Shown in pieces: positions 1 through 5,461 of a stretch of 6,412 bases of DNA (positions within the stretch are counted from its first letter, which is position 1; the number at the start of each line of letters is the position of its first letter). The notes under the pieces were generated by a model. The model saw nothing but the letters and a program-made list of their open reading frames with translations. It was not told the origin of the DNA and ran no database searches. Position numbers and translations under genes: made by a program. The DNA comes from an uncultured Lachnospiraceae bacterium. Lineage in GTDB: Bacteria; Bacillota; Clostridia; Lachnospirales; Lachnospiraceae. The stretch covers positions 1 to 6,412 of the forward strand of contig CAMNFX010000080.1 in assembly GCA_946537585.1 (NCBI GenBank). The letters run 5' to 3'.

Positions 1-2
1 GT

Positions 3-101
3 GTTCCGGAGGAGAGGTACCATGACGCGATCCGCGCGATCTATTCCACCATCGACGCGCCGTCGGGCAACGGAGCCTTCCGGGATCAGGATCAAACGTG
101 A
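3..101 (+). CDS. C-terminal fragment of an unidentified protein
   Basis: The third forward frame is open from the window edge to a TGA at 99-101 and encodes 32 residues, starting VPEERYHDAIRAIY and ending AFRDQDQT. The mix of charged and hydrophobic residues, with an amphipathic helix-like ERYHDAIRAIYSTID stretch, looks like a real protein end, whereas the overlapping longer frame 1-375 is Arg/Ser/Pro-rich, starts with a GTG at base 1 and runs antisense through the response regulator. The gene would be transcribed toward the two-component pair, tail to tail, with about 100 bases between the stop codons. I do not recognise the family from so short a piece and assign no function. The call rests only on amino-acid composition, so a chance open frame remains possible. 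Confidence 0.5.
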   Translation, partial: VPEERYHDAIRAIYSTIDAPSGNGAFRDQDQT

Positions 102-204
102 TGCCGGAGTCTGCCCGACAAATGGGTCTGTTCTATATGAGCCCGGCGATTTCCGCGTGCAGGGCGCTGCAAAATCACTGAAACACCCGGGAGCCGCTCA
201 TTGG

Positions 205-825
205 TCAGTCCGGGATCACGATGCCGCTGACTCTTGCTTCTATCGCCAGCTCCGTCCGGTTCCGGAACCCGGTTTTCTGCATCATATGATTGATATGCGT
301 CTTTACGGTCGCGACGGATATGTGGAGCACCCCTGCGATCTCCTCATTGGAGCTGCCCCGTGCAAGCTCTCTTAACACCAGCAGCTCCGAGGCTGTCAGA
401 TCACTGCTTTTGATCATGCCGATCGGCACGGTGGGCGCAGAGTCCGGATAAATATGCTCCCCTTCCATTGTTTTATCCATCACATCCAGGAGCGGCTCGC
501 TGTCCAGCTCCTTATACCAGAACGAATCTGCTCCGATCTCACGGGCCCGTTCAAGGTAGGAGACCTCCGGCATGGAGGTTACAATGACGATCTTGATCTT
601 CGGATTCATCTTTTTGATGCGCGCGGCTGCCTCCAGTCCGTCTGAGCCGTCCTTCATCACGACATCCATCAGCACAAGATCCACATCCATCCTGGCACAG
701 TAGGTATCCGCCGCCCTTGCCGAAGGGATGGAGGCGGCCAGCTCATACCGCCCGGAATGCGCTACAAATAATTCGAAGAGTCTTCTGGAAATATTCTGAT
801 CGTCGCAGATCAGCACCTTATACAT
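205..825 (-). CDS. NarL/FixJ (LuxR-type) response regulator
   Basis: A 206-residue cytoplasmic response regulator, the usual length for the NarL/FixJ family. The N-terminal receiver domain (about 1-120) begins MYKVLICDD, giving the acidic pair D8/D9. The phosphoacceptor is D54 in VLMDVVMKDG, the switch Thr/Ser is T83/S84 in IVTSMPE, and the conserved Lys is K105 in WYKELDSE. A linker of about 20 residues leads to a LuxR-type helix-turn-helix (about 143-197), with LTASELLVLRELARG, the NEEIAGVLHIS helix and the recognition helix VATVKTHINHMMQKTGF, so it should bind DNA as a phosphorylation-driven dimer. The start is fixed by a near-ideal ribosome binding site at 829-837. The gene lies 12 bases downstream of the sensor kinase and is almost certainly its cognate partner and co-transcribed with it. 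All catalytic residues are present. The target genes cannot be read from the sequence. Confidence 0.95.
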   Translation of the reverse strand: MYKVLICDDQNISRRLFELFVAHSGRYELAASIPSARAADTYCARMDVDLVLMDVVMKDGSDGLEAAARIKKMNPKIKIVIVTSMPEVSYLERAREIGADSFWYKELDSEPLLDVMDKTMEGEHIYPDSAPTVPIGMIKSSDLTASELLVLRELARGSSNEEIAGVLHISVATVKTHINHMMQKTGFRNRTELAIEARVSGIVIPD

Positions 826-828
826 AAA

Positions 829-837
829 ATCACCTCC
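829..837 (-). promoter_or_regulatory. Ribosome binding site abutting the kinase stop codon
   Basis: On the minus strand GGAGGTGAT starts immediately after the kinase TAG stop (838-840), with 7 bases between GGAGG and the regulator ATG. This is a nine-base complement to the 16S rRNA 3' end. The arrangement implies that ribosomes finishing the kinase can re-initiate on the regulator (translational coupling), while the strong site would let the regulator be made in excess of the kinase. Confidence 0.85.
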
Positions 838-2904
838 CTATGGAAGCTCCAGGGTCAGCCGGAACCTTGGCAGTGCTTCCACTTTCATCCGGATACCTGC
901 AGCTTCCGCCATGGCGCGAAGCATCCCGAGACCGCCGCTTTCGATGATCTCCCCCGCAGGCTGTTCTCCGTTATTGGTGAATACGATCCTGTTATTCTCC
1001 GCAAGTATATCCAATTCATCCCCGTGGGCATGGCGGATAGTATTGGTCAGGCATTCATGGATCGCAGACACTACGACCTCTTTTGCAGCCGGCTCTTCAG
1101 GAAGCTTGCCGGTGATCGCCAGCCGGATCCCCACGTCTTTTGCAACCTCCTGCATATAGGCATAGCTGTTTTCCGAAGGATCCGCCATCCCGATATCTTC
1201 CAGAACTGTCTGGTTATTCTGCCAGACAGAAAGCACGCTTTCCAGGCTTCCTTTTCCCTGCACATAGCGGCGTCCGAGCAGAAGCATCTTTCCGAGGTCA
1301 TCATGCAGCCTGAGCCTTGCGTGCAGCTTTTCCTTCTCAATCGTATAGGCGGTAATCATACTGCCCAGCTGGGAAAACTCTGCTGTAAGTCCTGAGGCAT
1401 TCTTTCCGGCAGGGACATTTTTTTCCTGCACGGCATCATGATGAGCATTCCCGCTGTATGACGGCAAATATCCGGTCCTCCTGTCGGTCGTTATCTGCGG
1501 ACCGGTGCTTTGTGTACCGGGGATCTTAACCGCTCCTTTATCAGGTCCTTCTCCAAAACCAAAGCTGCAGGCGGCATACCAGACACCATCCTCCGTGCTG
1601 ACAGCCGCTTTCTTCATCAGGATCCCGGAAGGCTCTTTCACCGGATGCTCCAGAGTCAGGCGCAGCATCAGCCCTTCCTTTGTTCCGGCTATATTGACAA
1701 GCAGCGCCTCCGCGCCTTCCATGGCAGTCTCTGCGATCTCCTCGTACAGATCAAATGCCGCCACCAGTGACCTTCCCGGGAGCGAGGCTTCCCCCTCCAG
1801 AAATACAGCGCCCACGATTCCGCAAAGCCGCAGATACTCAAGGCTTTCCGCCACAGAGAGCCTCAGCTCTTCCATTGGCAGCATTTCCTGTTCCTCCGCT
1901 TTCAGTACAAGATTGCAGCGGCGTTTGATATATGCGGTCAATACGCAGGCCTTTGCCATCTCCGGCCGGAATTCTTCCTCTGTACCCTCTTTTTCCAGTA
2001 TTTCGCTGATCCTTTCAAGCTGCGGCCTGACTGACTCCGCCATGGACTCGTACAGACGGTTTTTCTCTTCTACGCGTGCCGTGGATTCCCTGACCTCTTC
2101 CTCTTTCTGTTTAAGGATGTGCATCGGGAACCAGCCTGCTTCAAGACAGGCTTCCATCAGGCAGATATAAAAAAGACAATAAGCTTCCGGAAGCTGGAGG
2201 AACCGCCTGCCGCGAAACGTAGGAAGGCCCCCGAGATAATAGGATACAAAATAGACTGCAGAAATAAGGAGCAGCGGAAAAAGCAGCTGCGGAATAACGT
2301 TTCTGCCCGCTGCCCTGTTTTCATGAAACAGATGATACAGCGTCAGGGCAGTGCAGCCGGTGATCCAGCATACAGCCAGATAGTACACAGGGCCATAGTT
2401 ATAGCGCATTCCCTGTTCTGCCTGCCTTCCTCCTTTTACAAAACGGAAGGCCAGCTGGTGCAGGTCGTTGCTTAAGATCAGACAGATGAGCACCGCGCAG
2501 CAGATATATAAGAACGCGATCCTGCCCGATGACCGGCGGTCCTCCCCGTTCCATACAAGGAGCGCCGCGTCCATGCCGAGCAGCGGGATCAGAGTAAACG
2601 GAAGATAATAAAAATACCATAGCCTGCGGGCCCATGCATCTGACAGGACACCGGTGAAAAAGTAACGTGTGCCTCTTAAGAAAAGAAGCATCAGCATCAG
2701 GATCCCGATCCCGTACATCCGGTGTCTGACAGCCTCTTCCACGGGCCTTTTCCGGAGCATGGACATCCAGTAGCAGACCATGCATGCATAGATCAGCCCG
2801 GCGCCGTTGACCGGGCCCATTCCGATGTTATAGACGATGATGCCGGCAAAAAAAATCATCAGAGTCGTAAGCAAAATTCTGTTCGACTCTGATGATTTCT
2901 TCAT
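838..2904 (-). CDS. Polytopic membrane sensor histidine kinase
   Basis: A 688-residue sensor kinase pairing with the downstream NarL-type regulator. Residues 1-260 contain about eight hydrophobic segments (near 9-28, 34-50, 62-78, 94-118, 128-146, 170-193, 203-225, 239-256). These resemble the multi-TM input modules of Firmicutes kinases, with no large extracellular domain. A charged coiled coil follows (about 264-305). Residues 318-440 look like a degenerate kinase core. A low-complexity linker (about 420-505) leads to the active core: a HisKA_3-like H-box RLRLHDDLGKMLL with phosphoacceptor H534, an N-box HECLTNTIRHAHG (N621) and a glycine loop SGGLGMLRAM (657-660). The usual DxG of the ATP lid is replaced by TNNG (643-646). 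I chose the ATG at 2904 (MKKSSESNRILL) over the in-frame ATG at 3039. The 45 extra residues precede the first TM segment, are Arg/Cys-rich and come from what looks like a repeat. GGGGG lies 6 bases before the 2904 ATG. The signal sensed is unknown. Confidence 0.9.
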   Translation of the reverse strand: MKKSSESNRILLTTLMIFFAGIIVYNIGMGPVNGAGLIYACMVCYWMSMLRKRPVEEAVRHRMYGIGILMLMLLFLRGTRYFFTGVLSDAWARRLWYFYYLPFTLIPLLGMDAALLVWNGEDRRSSGRIAFLYICCAVLICLILSNDLHQLAFRFVKGGRQAEQGMRYNYGPVYYLAVCWITGCTALTLYHLFHENRAAGRNVIPQLLFPLLLISAVYFVSYYLGGLPTFRGRRFLQLPEAYCLFYICLMEACLEAGWFPMHILKQKEEEVRESTARVEEKNRLYESMAESVRPQLERISEILEKEGTEEEFRPEMAKACVLTAYIKRRCNLVLKAEEQEMLPMEELRLSVAESLEYLRLCGIVGAVFLEGEASLPGRSLVAAFDLYEEIAETAMEGAEALLVNIAGTKEGLMLRLTLEHPVKEPSGILMKKAAVSTEDGVWYAACSFGFGEGPDKGAVKIPGTQSTGPQITTDRRTGYLPSYSGNAHHDAVQEKNVPAGKNASGLTAEFSQLGSMITAYTIEKEKLHARLRLHDDLGKMLLLGRRYVQGKGSLESVLSVWQNNQTVLEDIGMADPSENSYAYMQEVAKDVGIRLAITGKLPEEPAAKEVVVSAIHECLTNTIRHAHGDELDILAENNRIVFTNNGEQPAGEIIESGGLGMLRAMAEAAGIRMKVEALPRFRLTLELP

Positions 2905-3048
2905 GGTAAACCCCCAAACTTTGTGGAAGCACGACGTTGCATATAAGCTGCGCGCTGTTTCACACTGCGTGCTCTCACAGCGCTCACAAGCATTCGCAAA
3001 TCGCCATTCTCGCTTTGCTCGCCTGGCTTTTTTGCTCATACTTGTTGC
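2905..3048 (-). repeat. Probable dispersed intergenic repeat upstream of the kinase
   Basis: Bases just upstream of the kinase start are open in the kinase frame and would add 45 residues (MSKKARRAKREWRFANACER at the start, FHKVWGF near the end). This is unlike the rest of the protein. From memory, near-identical peptides with an HKVWGF ending occur as short hypothetical proteins or spurious N-terminal extensions in many Lachnospiraceae, which would mark a dispersed non-coding repeat. This recollection cannot be checked here. Structure is visible: GCGCTGT at 2952-2958 pairs with ACAGCGC at 2977-2983, with a smaller CAC/GTG stem inside, and TGTGA recurs three times on the minus strand. A TTGACA (minus strand, 3051-3056) lies at its upstream edge and could be a -35 element, but no good -10 follows. 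The boundaries are approximate. Confidence 0.45.
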
Positions 3049-3063
3049 CTTGTCAAATGTCCT

Positions 3064-3091
3064 GAAAAAAGAAAGCAGGCTTTCTTTTTTC
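3064..3091 (-). terminator. Intrinsic terminator after the wall-binding protein gene
   Basis: A perfect inverted repeat with 13-base arms, GAAAAAAGAAAGC at 3064-3076 and its complement at 3079-3091. In practice it is a stem of about 11 bp with a four-base loop. Read on the minus strand it starts 18 bases after the stop codon of the wall-binding protein and ends in CTTTCTTTTTT, the expected U-tract. The A-tract on the other side would allow weaker activity on the plus strand, but no plus-strand gene needs it. It separates the lipoprotein/wall-binding unit from the kinase/regulator unit. Confidence 0.85.
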
Positions 3092-3108
3092 GTCCATTTT
3101 CCAAGAGC

Positions 3109-3726
3109 TTATGCATTAAAGTAGAAGAGATACTCCCCGATCGGCAGGCGGATCTGCCTAAGCTCCGGATAGCGGTATGCCGTATGATCCGCAAAGCCGT
3201 AATTCAAATGCAGCTCATCCCCTGAGCCGCTCCATGTGAGCTCATACTGGGGGCTGTCCGAATCGATCCGGATCTCGCCGGTCCCGTCCGGGCGAAGGTT
3301 GAGATACCCGTATCCGGTTCCCTCTTCTCCCGTTGTCAGCGACTGCCAGCCGGAAAGGGTGTAGGACTCTGCAGCGCCTGAGGCTGTCTGCTGTGTTGTG
3401 ACATAGTTCGAACCCGGTGTCTGTACGCCGACATACTGGGTCTGCACAGCGCCGTTTACGACCCAGGCGCCGCTGGCATTGACCTGATAGCCGTCCGGGG
3501 TCGTGGTATTCATCAGGCAGTAGCCATTATTATCAAAGTAATAGCATTCCGCTGTTCCATCCAGATCCCCGTCGCACCATGCCCAGCATCCGGCAGGATA
3601 GGTCCCGTTGCCCTCATCCCACCACCAGCCTCTGGCATCCTGACGCCAGGTTCCGGCAAAGGCAGTAAGCGTAAACGCAAACAGCATCAGTGCGGTCATC
3701 ATTATTATACGGTAAATCTTTTTCAT
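3109..3726 (-). CDS. Secreted cell-wall-binding repeat protein with beta-rich C-terminal domain
   Basis: A 205-residue exported protein. MKKIYRIIMMTALMLFAFTL is a classical signal peptide, with probable cleavage after AFA near residue 25. Residues of about 26-90 carry choline-binding/CW_binding-type repeats: the aromatic-Gly pattern GWWWDEGNGTYPAGCWAW, then AECYYFDNNGYCLMN and DGYQVNASGAWVVNG. Such repeats attach proteins non-covalently to wall teichoic or other glycopolymers. A Gln/Thr/Ser linker (about 91-120) leads to a C-terminal domain (about 121-205) with LNLRPDGTGEIRID and YELTWSGSGDELHL, which reads as a small beta-barrel or lipocalin-like fold without obvious catalytic residues. The start is set by the signal peptide and an AGGA 8 bases upstream. 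A longer frame to 3924 would add 66 hydrophilic residues in front of the signal peptide and overlap the lipoprotein, so it is rejected. The gene follows the lipoprotein on the same strand. Its role is probably structural or substrate-binding at the surface. Confidence 0.85.
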   Translation of the reverse strand: MKKIYRIIMMTALMLFAFTLTAFAGTWRQDARGWWWDEGNGTYPAGCWAWCDGDLDGTAECYYFDNNGYCLMNTTTPDGYQVNASGAWVVNGAVQTQYVGVQTPGSNYVTTQQTASGAAESYTLSGWQSLTTGEEGTGYGYLNLRPDGTGEIRIDSDSPQYELTWSGSGDELHLNYGFADHTAYRYPELRQIRLPIGEYLFYFNA

Positions 3727-3865
3727 TATCCATGTCCTGTCCGGCTGTTTATGACATTGACCGGACTTTTCCTTTCTCCCGGTGCTCTCCCGGGCAATTC
3801 CCGAACGTATTTGTTTTCCCGAAATCCCTCCTGCAGGCTCTCTGTCTGAACAGGCTTTATGTGTC
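3727..3865 (-). other. Structured gap between lipoprotein and wall-binding protein genes
   Basis: This 139-base gap has no gene. It holds two small inverted repeats: CCCGG/CCGGG around a seven-base loop (3779-3795), and GTCCGG/CCGGAC with a 16-base loop (3739-3766), the latter ending one base before the AGGA of the downstream gene. TTCCCGAA also occurs twice, at 3798-3805 and 3816-3823, with starts 18 bases apart. None of the hairpins is followed by a U-tract on the minus strand, so I see no terminator. No convincing -35/-10 pair was found either, so read-through from the lipoprotein gene is the simplest view, with the hairpins possibly stabilising or processing the mRNA. Confidence 0.4.
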
Positions 3866-5254
3866 TTATCTCCCGTCAAGGATGGCCTGGCTCTGGTTGA
3901 TCGTGTTGAGGCGTTCGCTTCCATCGGTGTAGACCGTGAAGCTGATCGTCACCCAGTCGCTTTCATCTTCCGTATGCCACTCATAGACATGGTTGCCTGC
4001 ATTCCACTGTGCCGGGCTGTGTTTGGTGCCATCCGCTCCGAACGCGTCACGGGCAAACTCGTAGGTCACAGGATCATGCCCTGACTTGTCGAGCTCATCC
4101 ATGATCCTGTTATAGCCTGCCTGCAGGGCCTTCTGTGATACATTGCCATCCGCATCCGCTGATGTTTTGCCGAAATCCTCAGCCTCTTCCTCCTTTGCGA
4201 TCTGGGTCGGATACTCCGGCTCCTCTCCATCGCTGTAGGAGACATAATCCCAGCTCGAATAGCCGTTGGCCTCCGCTAATCGGTCAAAGCTCCACCCCTG
4301 GCAGTTTACGATATAGTCCTCCGGCAGCGCCGGATCCTCATCGGTCCAGCCTGTGTCGTTGAGGTGCCGCAGATTGAATACCAGCGTCACGGAGCCCGCT
4401 TCCTTTGAGATCGGGATCTCACAGTGAAGCGTTCCGTCCTTCTCCGTCATCGGGATATGTTCAAACGGTACGCTGATCCAGGAGCCGCTTAAGTAAAGAC
4501 ACTCGTCCTCAGTATCCAGCTCCGCCTCAAGGTCCTCGATCGGCGTATCCTCCACGTTCAGTCCGAGGAAGGGAATGACGTATCCGTCGCTGTCGATATA
4601 GATCCTGGCGATGCTGTTGACCCAGTTTCCCTCGCCAAGCGCCTCCACATATTTTCCGGTGCAGTTTTTAAATGCCACGACACCGTGCCAGTCGCCGTAG
4701 TAGCGGTCGATCAGTGCCTGATCCGGCTGATCTGTTTCAAAGGATGAAGAATTCCAGCTCTTCATGAACTCAAGCTGCCCTGCCATGATGCCGAAATCCA
4801 GCATCTCCTCATCCTCATCGCCCATGATCCTGACATCGATGCATCCGTCTTCTGCCGCGGCGGCATCATACAGGTCGCCGAGATCCTTATAAAAATACTT
4901 CTTTCCGTCATACTCCACGAAAAACTCGTCGAGCGGTCCTTCCGCATCCGCTAAAAGCATGTCAAAGTACTCGATGAACTGCTCCTTTGTGAGGGCTTCC
5001 GCCTCGGAATCCTCACCGGCACCGTCCTCCGCGTCAGCTTCTTCCTCTTCCTCAGCAGGTGCGGCTTCTGTTTCTTCCTCTTCTTCGGTTTCTTCCTCAG
5101 CGGAAGTCTCGGGTGCTTTGGTCGTTTCCGGCGCCTTGGCTGTCTCCGCAGCCGAGCTTGCCGGGGCTGCCGTCTCCGCCTGGGTCGCTGACCCGCCGCA
5201 GGCTGCAAGCAGGAGCACCACGCACATCAAAAGCGCGCTTAAACGATATTTCAT
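3866..5254 (-). CDS. Large acidic surface lipoprotein of unknown function
   Basis: A 462-residue lipoprotein. MKYRLSALLMCVVLLLAAC ends in a good lipobox (LAAC), so signal peptidase II would leave lipidated C19 at the N terminus, anchoring it to the outer face of the membrane. Residues 20-88 form a disordered Ala/Glu/Thr linker containing the tandem KAPETTKAPET and long Glu runs, typical of spacers that cross the wall. The folded part starts near ALTKEQFIEYFDMLL. It includes a segment with YYGDWHGVVAF (about 185-195) that resembles the beta-rich domains of other clostridial lipoproteins, and ends with a module (about 393-462) containing YEWHTEDESDWVTISFTVYT, faintly like DUF3862/SmpA-type small lipoprotein domains. 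No catalytic motif was recognised. The start is supported by GGGAGGT (5264-5270), 9-10 bases upstream. It shares a divergent promoter region with the GH5 gene and precedes the wall-binding gene. Substrate binding or envelope sensing is possible but only inferred. Confidence 0.85.
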   Translation of the reverse strand: MKYRLSALLMCVVLLLAACGGSATQAETAAPASSAAETAKAPETTKAPETSAEEETEEEEETEAAPAEEEEEADAEDGAGEDSEAEALTKEQFIEYFDMLLADAEGPLDEFFVEYDGKKYFYKDLGDLYDAAAAEDGCIDVRIMGDEDEEMLDFGIMAGQLEFMKSWNSSSFETDQPDQALIDRYYGDWHGVVAFKNCTGKYVEALGEGNWVNSIARIYIDSDGYVIPFLGLNVEDTPIEDLEAELDTEDECLYLSGSWISVPFEHIPMTEKDGTLHCEIPISKEAGSVTLVFNLRHLNDTGWTDEDPALPEDYIVNCQGWSFDRLAEANGYSSWDYVSYSDGEEPEYPTQIAKEEEAEDFGKTSADADGNVSQKALQAGYNRIMDELDKSGHDPVTYEFARDAFGADGTKHSPAQWNAGNHVYEWHTEDESDWVTISFTVYTDGSERLNTINQSQAILDGR

Positions 5255-5324
5255 AATCTTATTACCTCCCTTCCGTATTCCTTTTGCAGGATCGCTACTG
5301 ATTCTTACCCATCTTTACTCTACC

Positions 5325-5352
5325 ATTATTATCGATTTTTTCCGTCCATCAA
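5325..5352 (-). promoter_or_regulatory. Putative sigma-A promoter of the lipoprotein gene
   Basis: On the minus strand TTGATG (5347-5352) is followed after 16 bases by AATAAT (5325-5330), matching four of six and five of six consensus positions. The predicted transcript would start near 5318, giving a leader of about 64 bases before the ATG at 5254. The -10 element overlaps the left arm of the inverted repeat at 5327-5365. Identified by eye only. Confidence 0.45.
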
Positions 5353-5365
5353 AAGATTGATAATA
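5327..5365. promoter_or_regulatory. Inverted repeat in the divergent promoter region, possible operator
   Basis: TATTATCGAT at 5327-5336 and ATTGATAATA at 5356-5365 are inverted copies matching at nine of ten positions, with arm centres 29 bases apart. The left arm covers the lipoprotein -10 element, and the right arm lies about 25 bases upstream of the GH5 -10 element. A dimeric regulator bound here could act on both divergent genes. The arms are AT-rich, so chance is a real alternative. Confidence 0.3.
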
Positions 5366-5387
5366 GAACCCCTGAACAGGAAAACCA

Positions 5388-5396
5388 TGCTATAAT
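5388..5396 (+). promoter_or_regulatory. Extended -10 promoter of the GH5 gene
   Basis: TGCTATAAT is a perfect TATAAT hexamer preceded by the TGn extended -10 motif. No -35 hexamer lies at 16-18 bases upstream. A TTGATA at 5357-5362 is 28 bases away, too far to pair with it. Extended -10 promoters can work without a -35 element and are often activator-assisted. Transcription would start near 5403, leaving a leader of about 59 bases. Confidence 0.55.
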
Positions 5397-5461
5397 CAGG
5401 CCATACGAAGTTGAATTTTCTGAGGGAGAAAAAAATCTGTTTTGCAGAAAAATATAAGATC

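Noticed and set aside
102..204. Terminator between the convergent genes
   Set aside because: A GCAG/CTGC inverted repeat is present near 156-176, but no T-tract follows it on either strand.
1..375. Plus-strand frame of 124 codons from the window edge
   Set aside because: Arg/Ser/Pro-rich composition and runs antisense through the response regulator; a more protein-like frame ends at 101.
1505..2170. Plus-strand frame of 221 codons
   Set aside because: Ser/Arg-rich shadow of the kinase gene, which has clear catalytic motifs on the other strand; no ribosome binding site.
2905..3039. Kinase start at the ATG at 3039
   Set aside because: It adds 45 residues of repeat-like sequence before the first membrane segment, has only a weak AAGG upstream, and lies too close to the terminator and to the only -35-like sequence.
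3051..3056. TTGACA as -35 of a kinase promoter
   Set aside because: No acceptable -10 hexamer lies 16-18 bases downstream, so it is mentioned only as a weak candidate.
3727..3924. Longer start of the wall-binding protein at 3924
   Set aside because: The 66 extra residues are hydrophilic, would bury the signal peptide internally and overlap the lipoprotein gene; the ATG at 3726 has its own ribosome binding site.
4959..5360. Plus-strand frame rich in Ser and Ala
   Set aside because: Its Ser runs are the antisense reading of the Glu codons in the lipoprotein linker.
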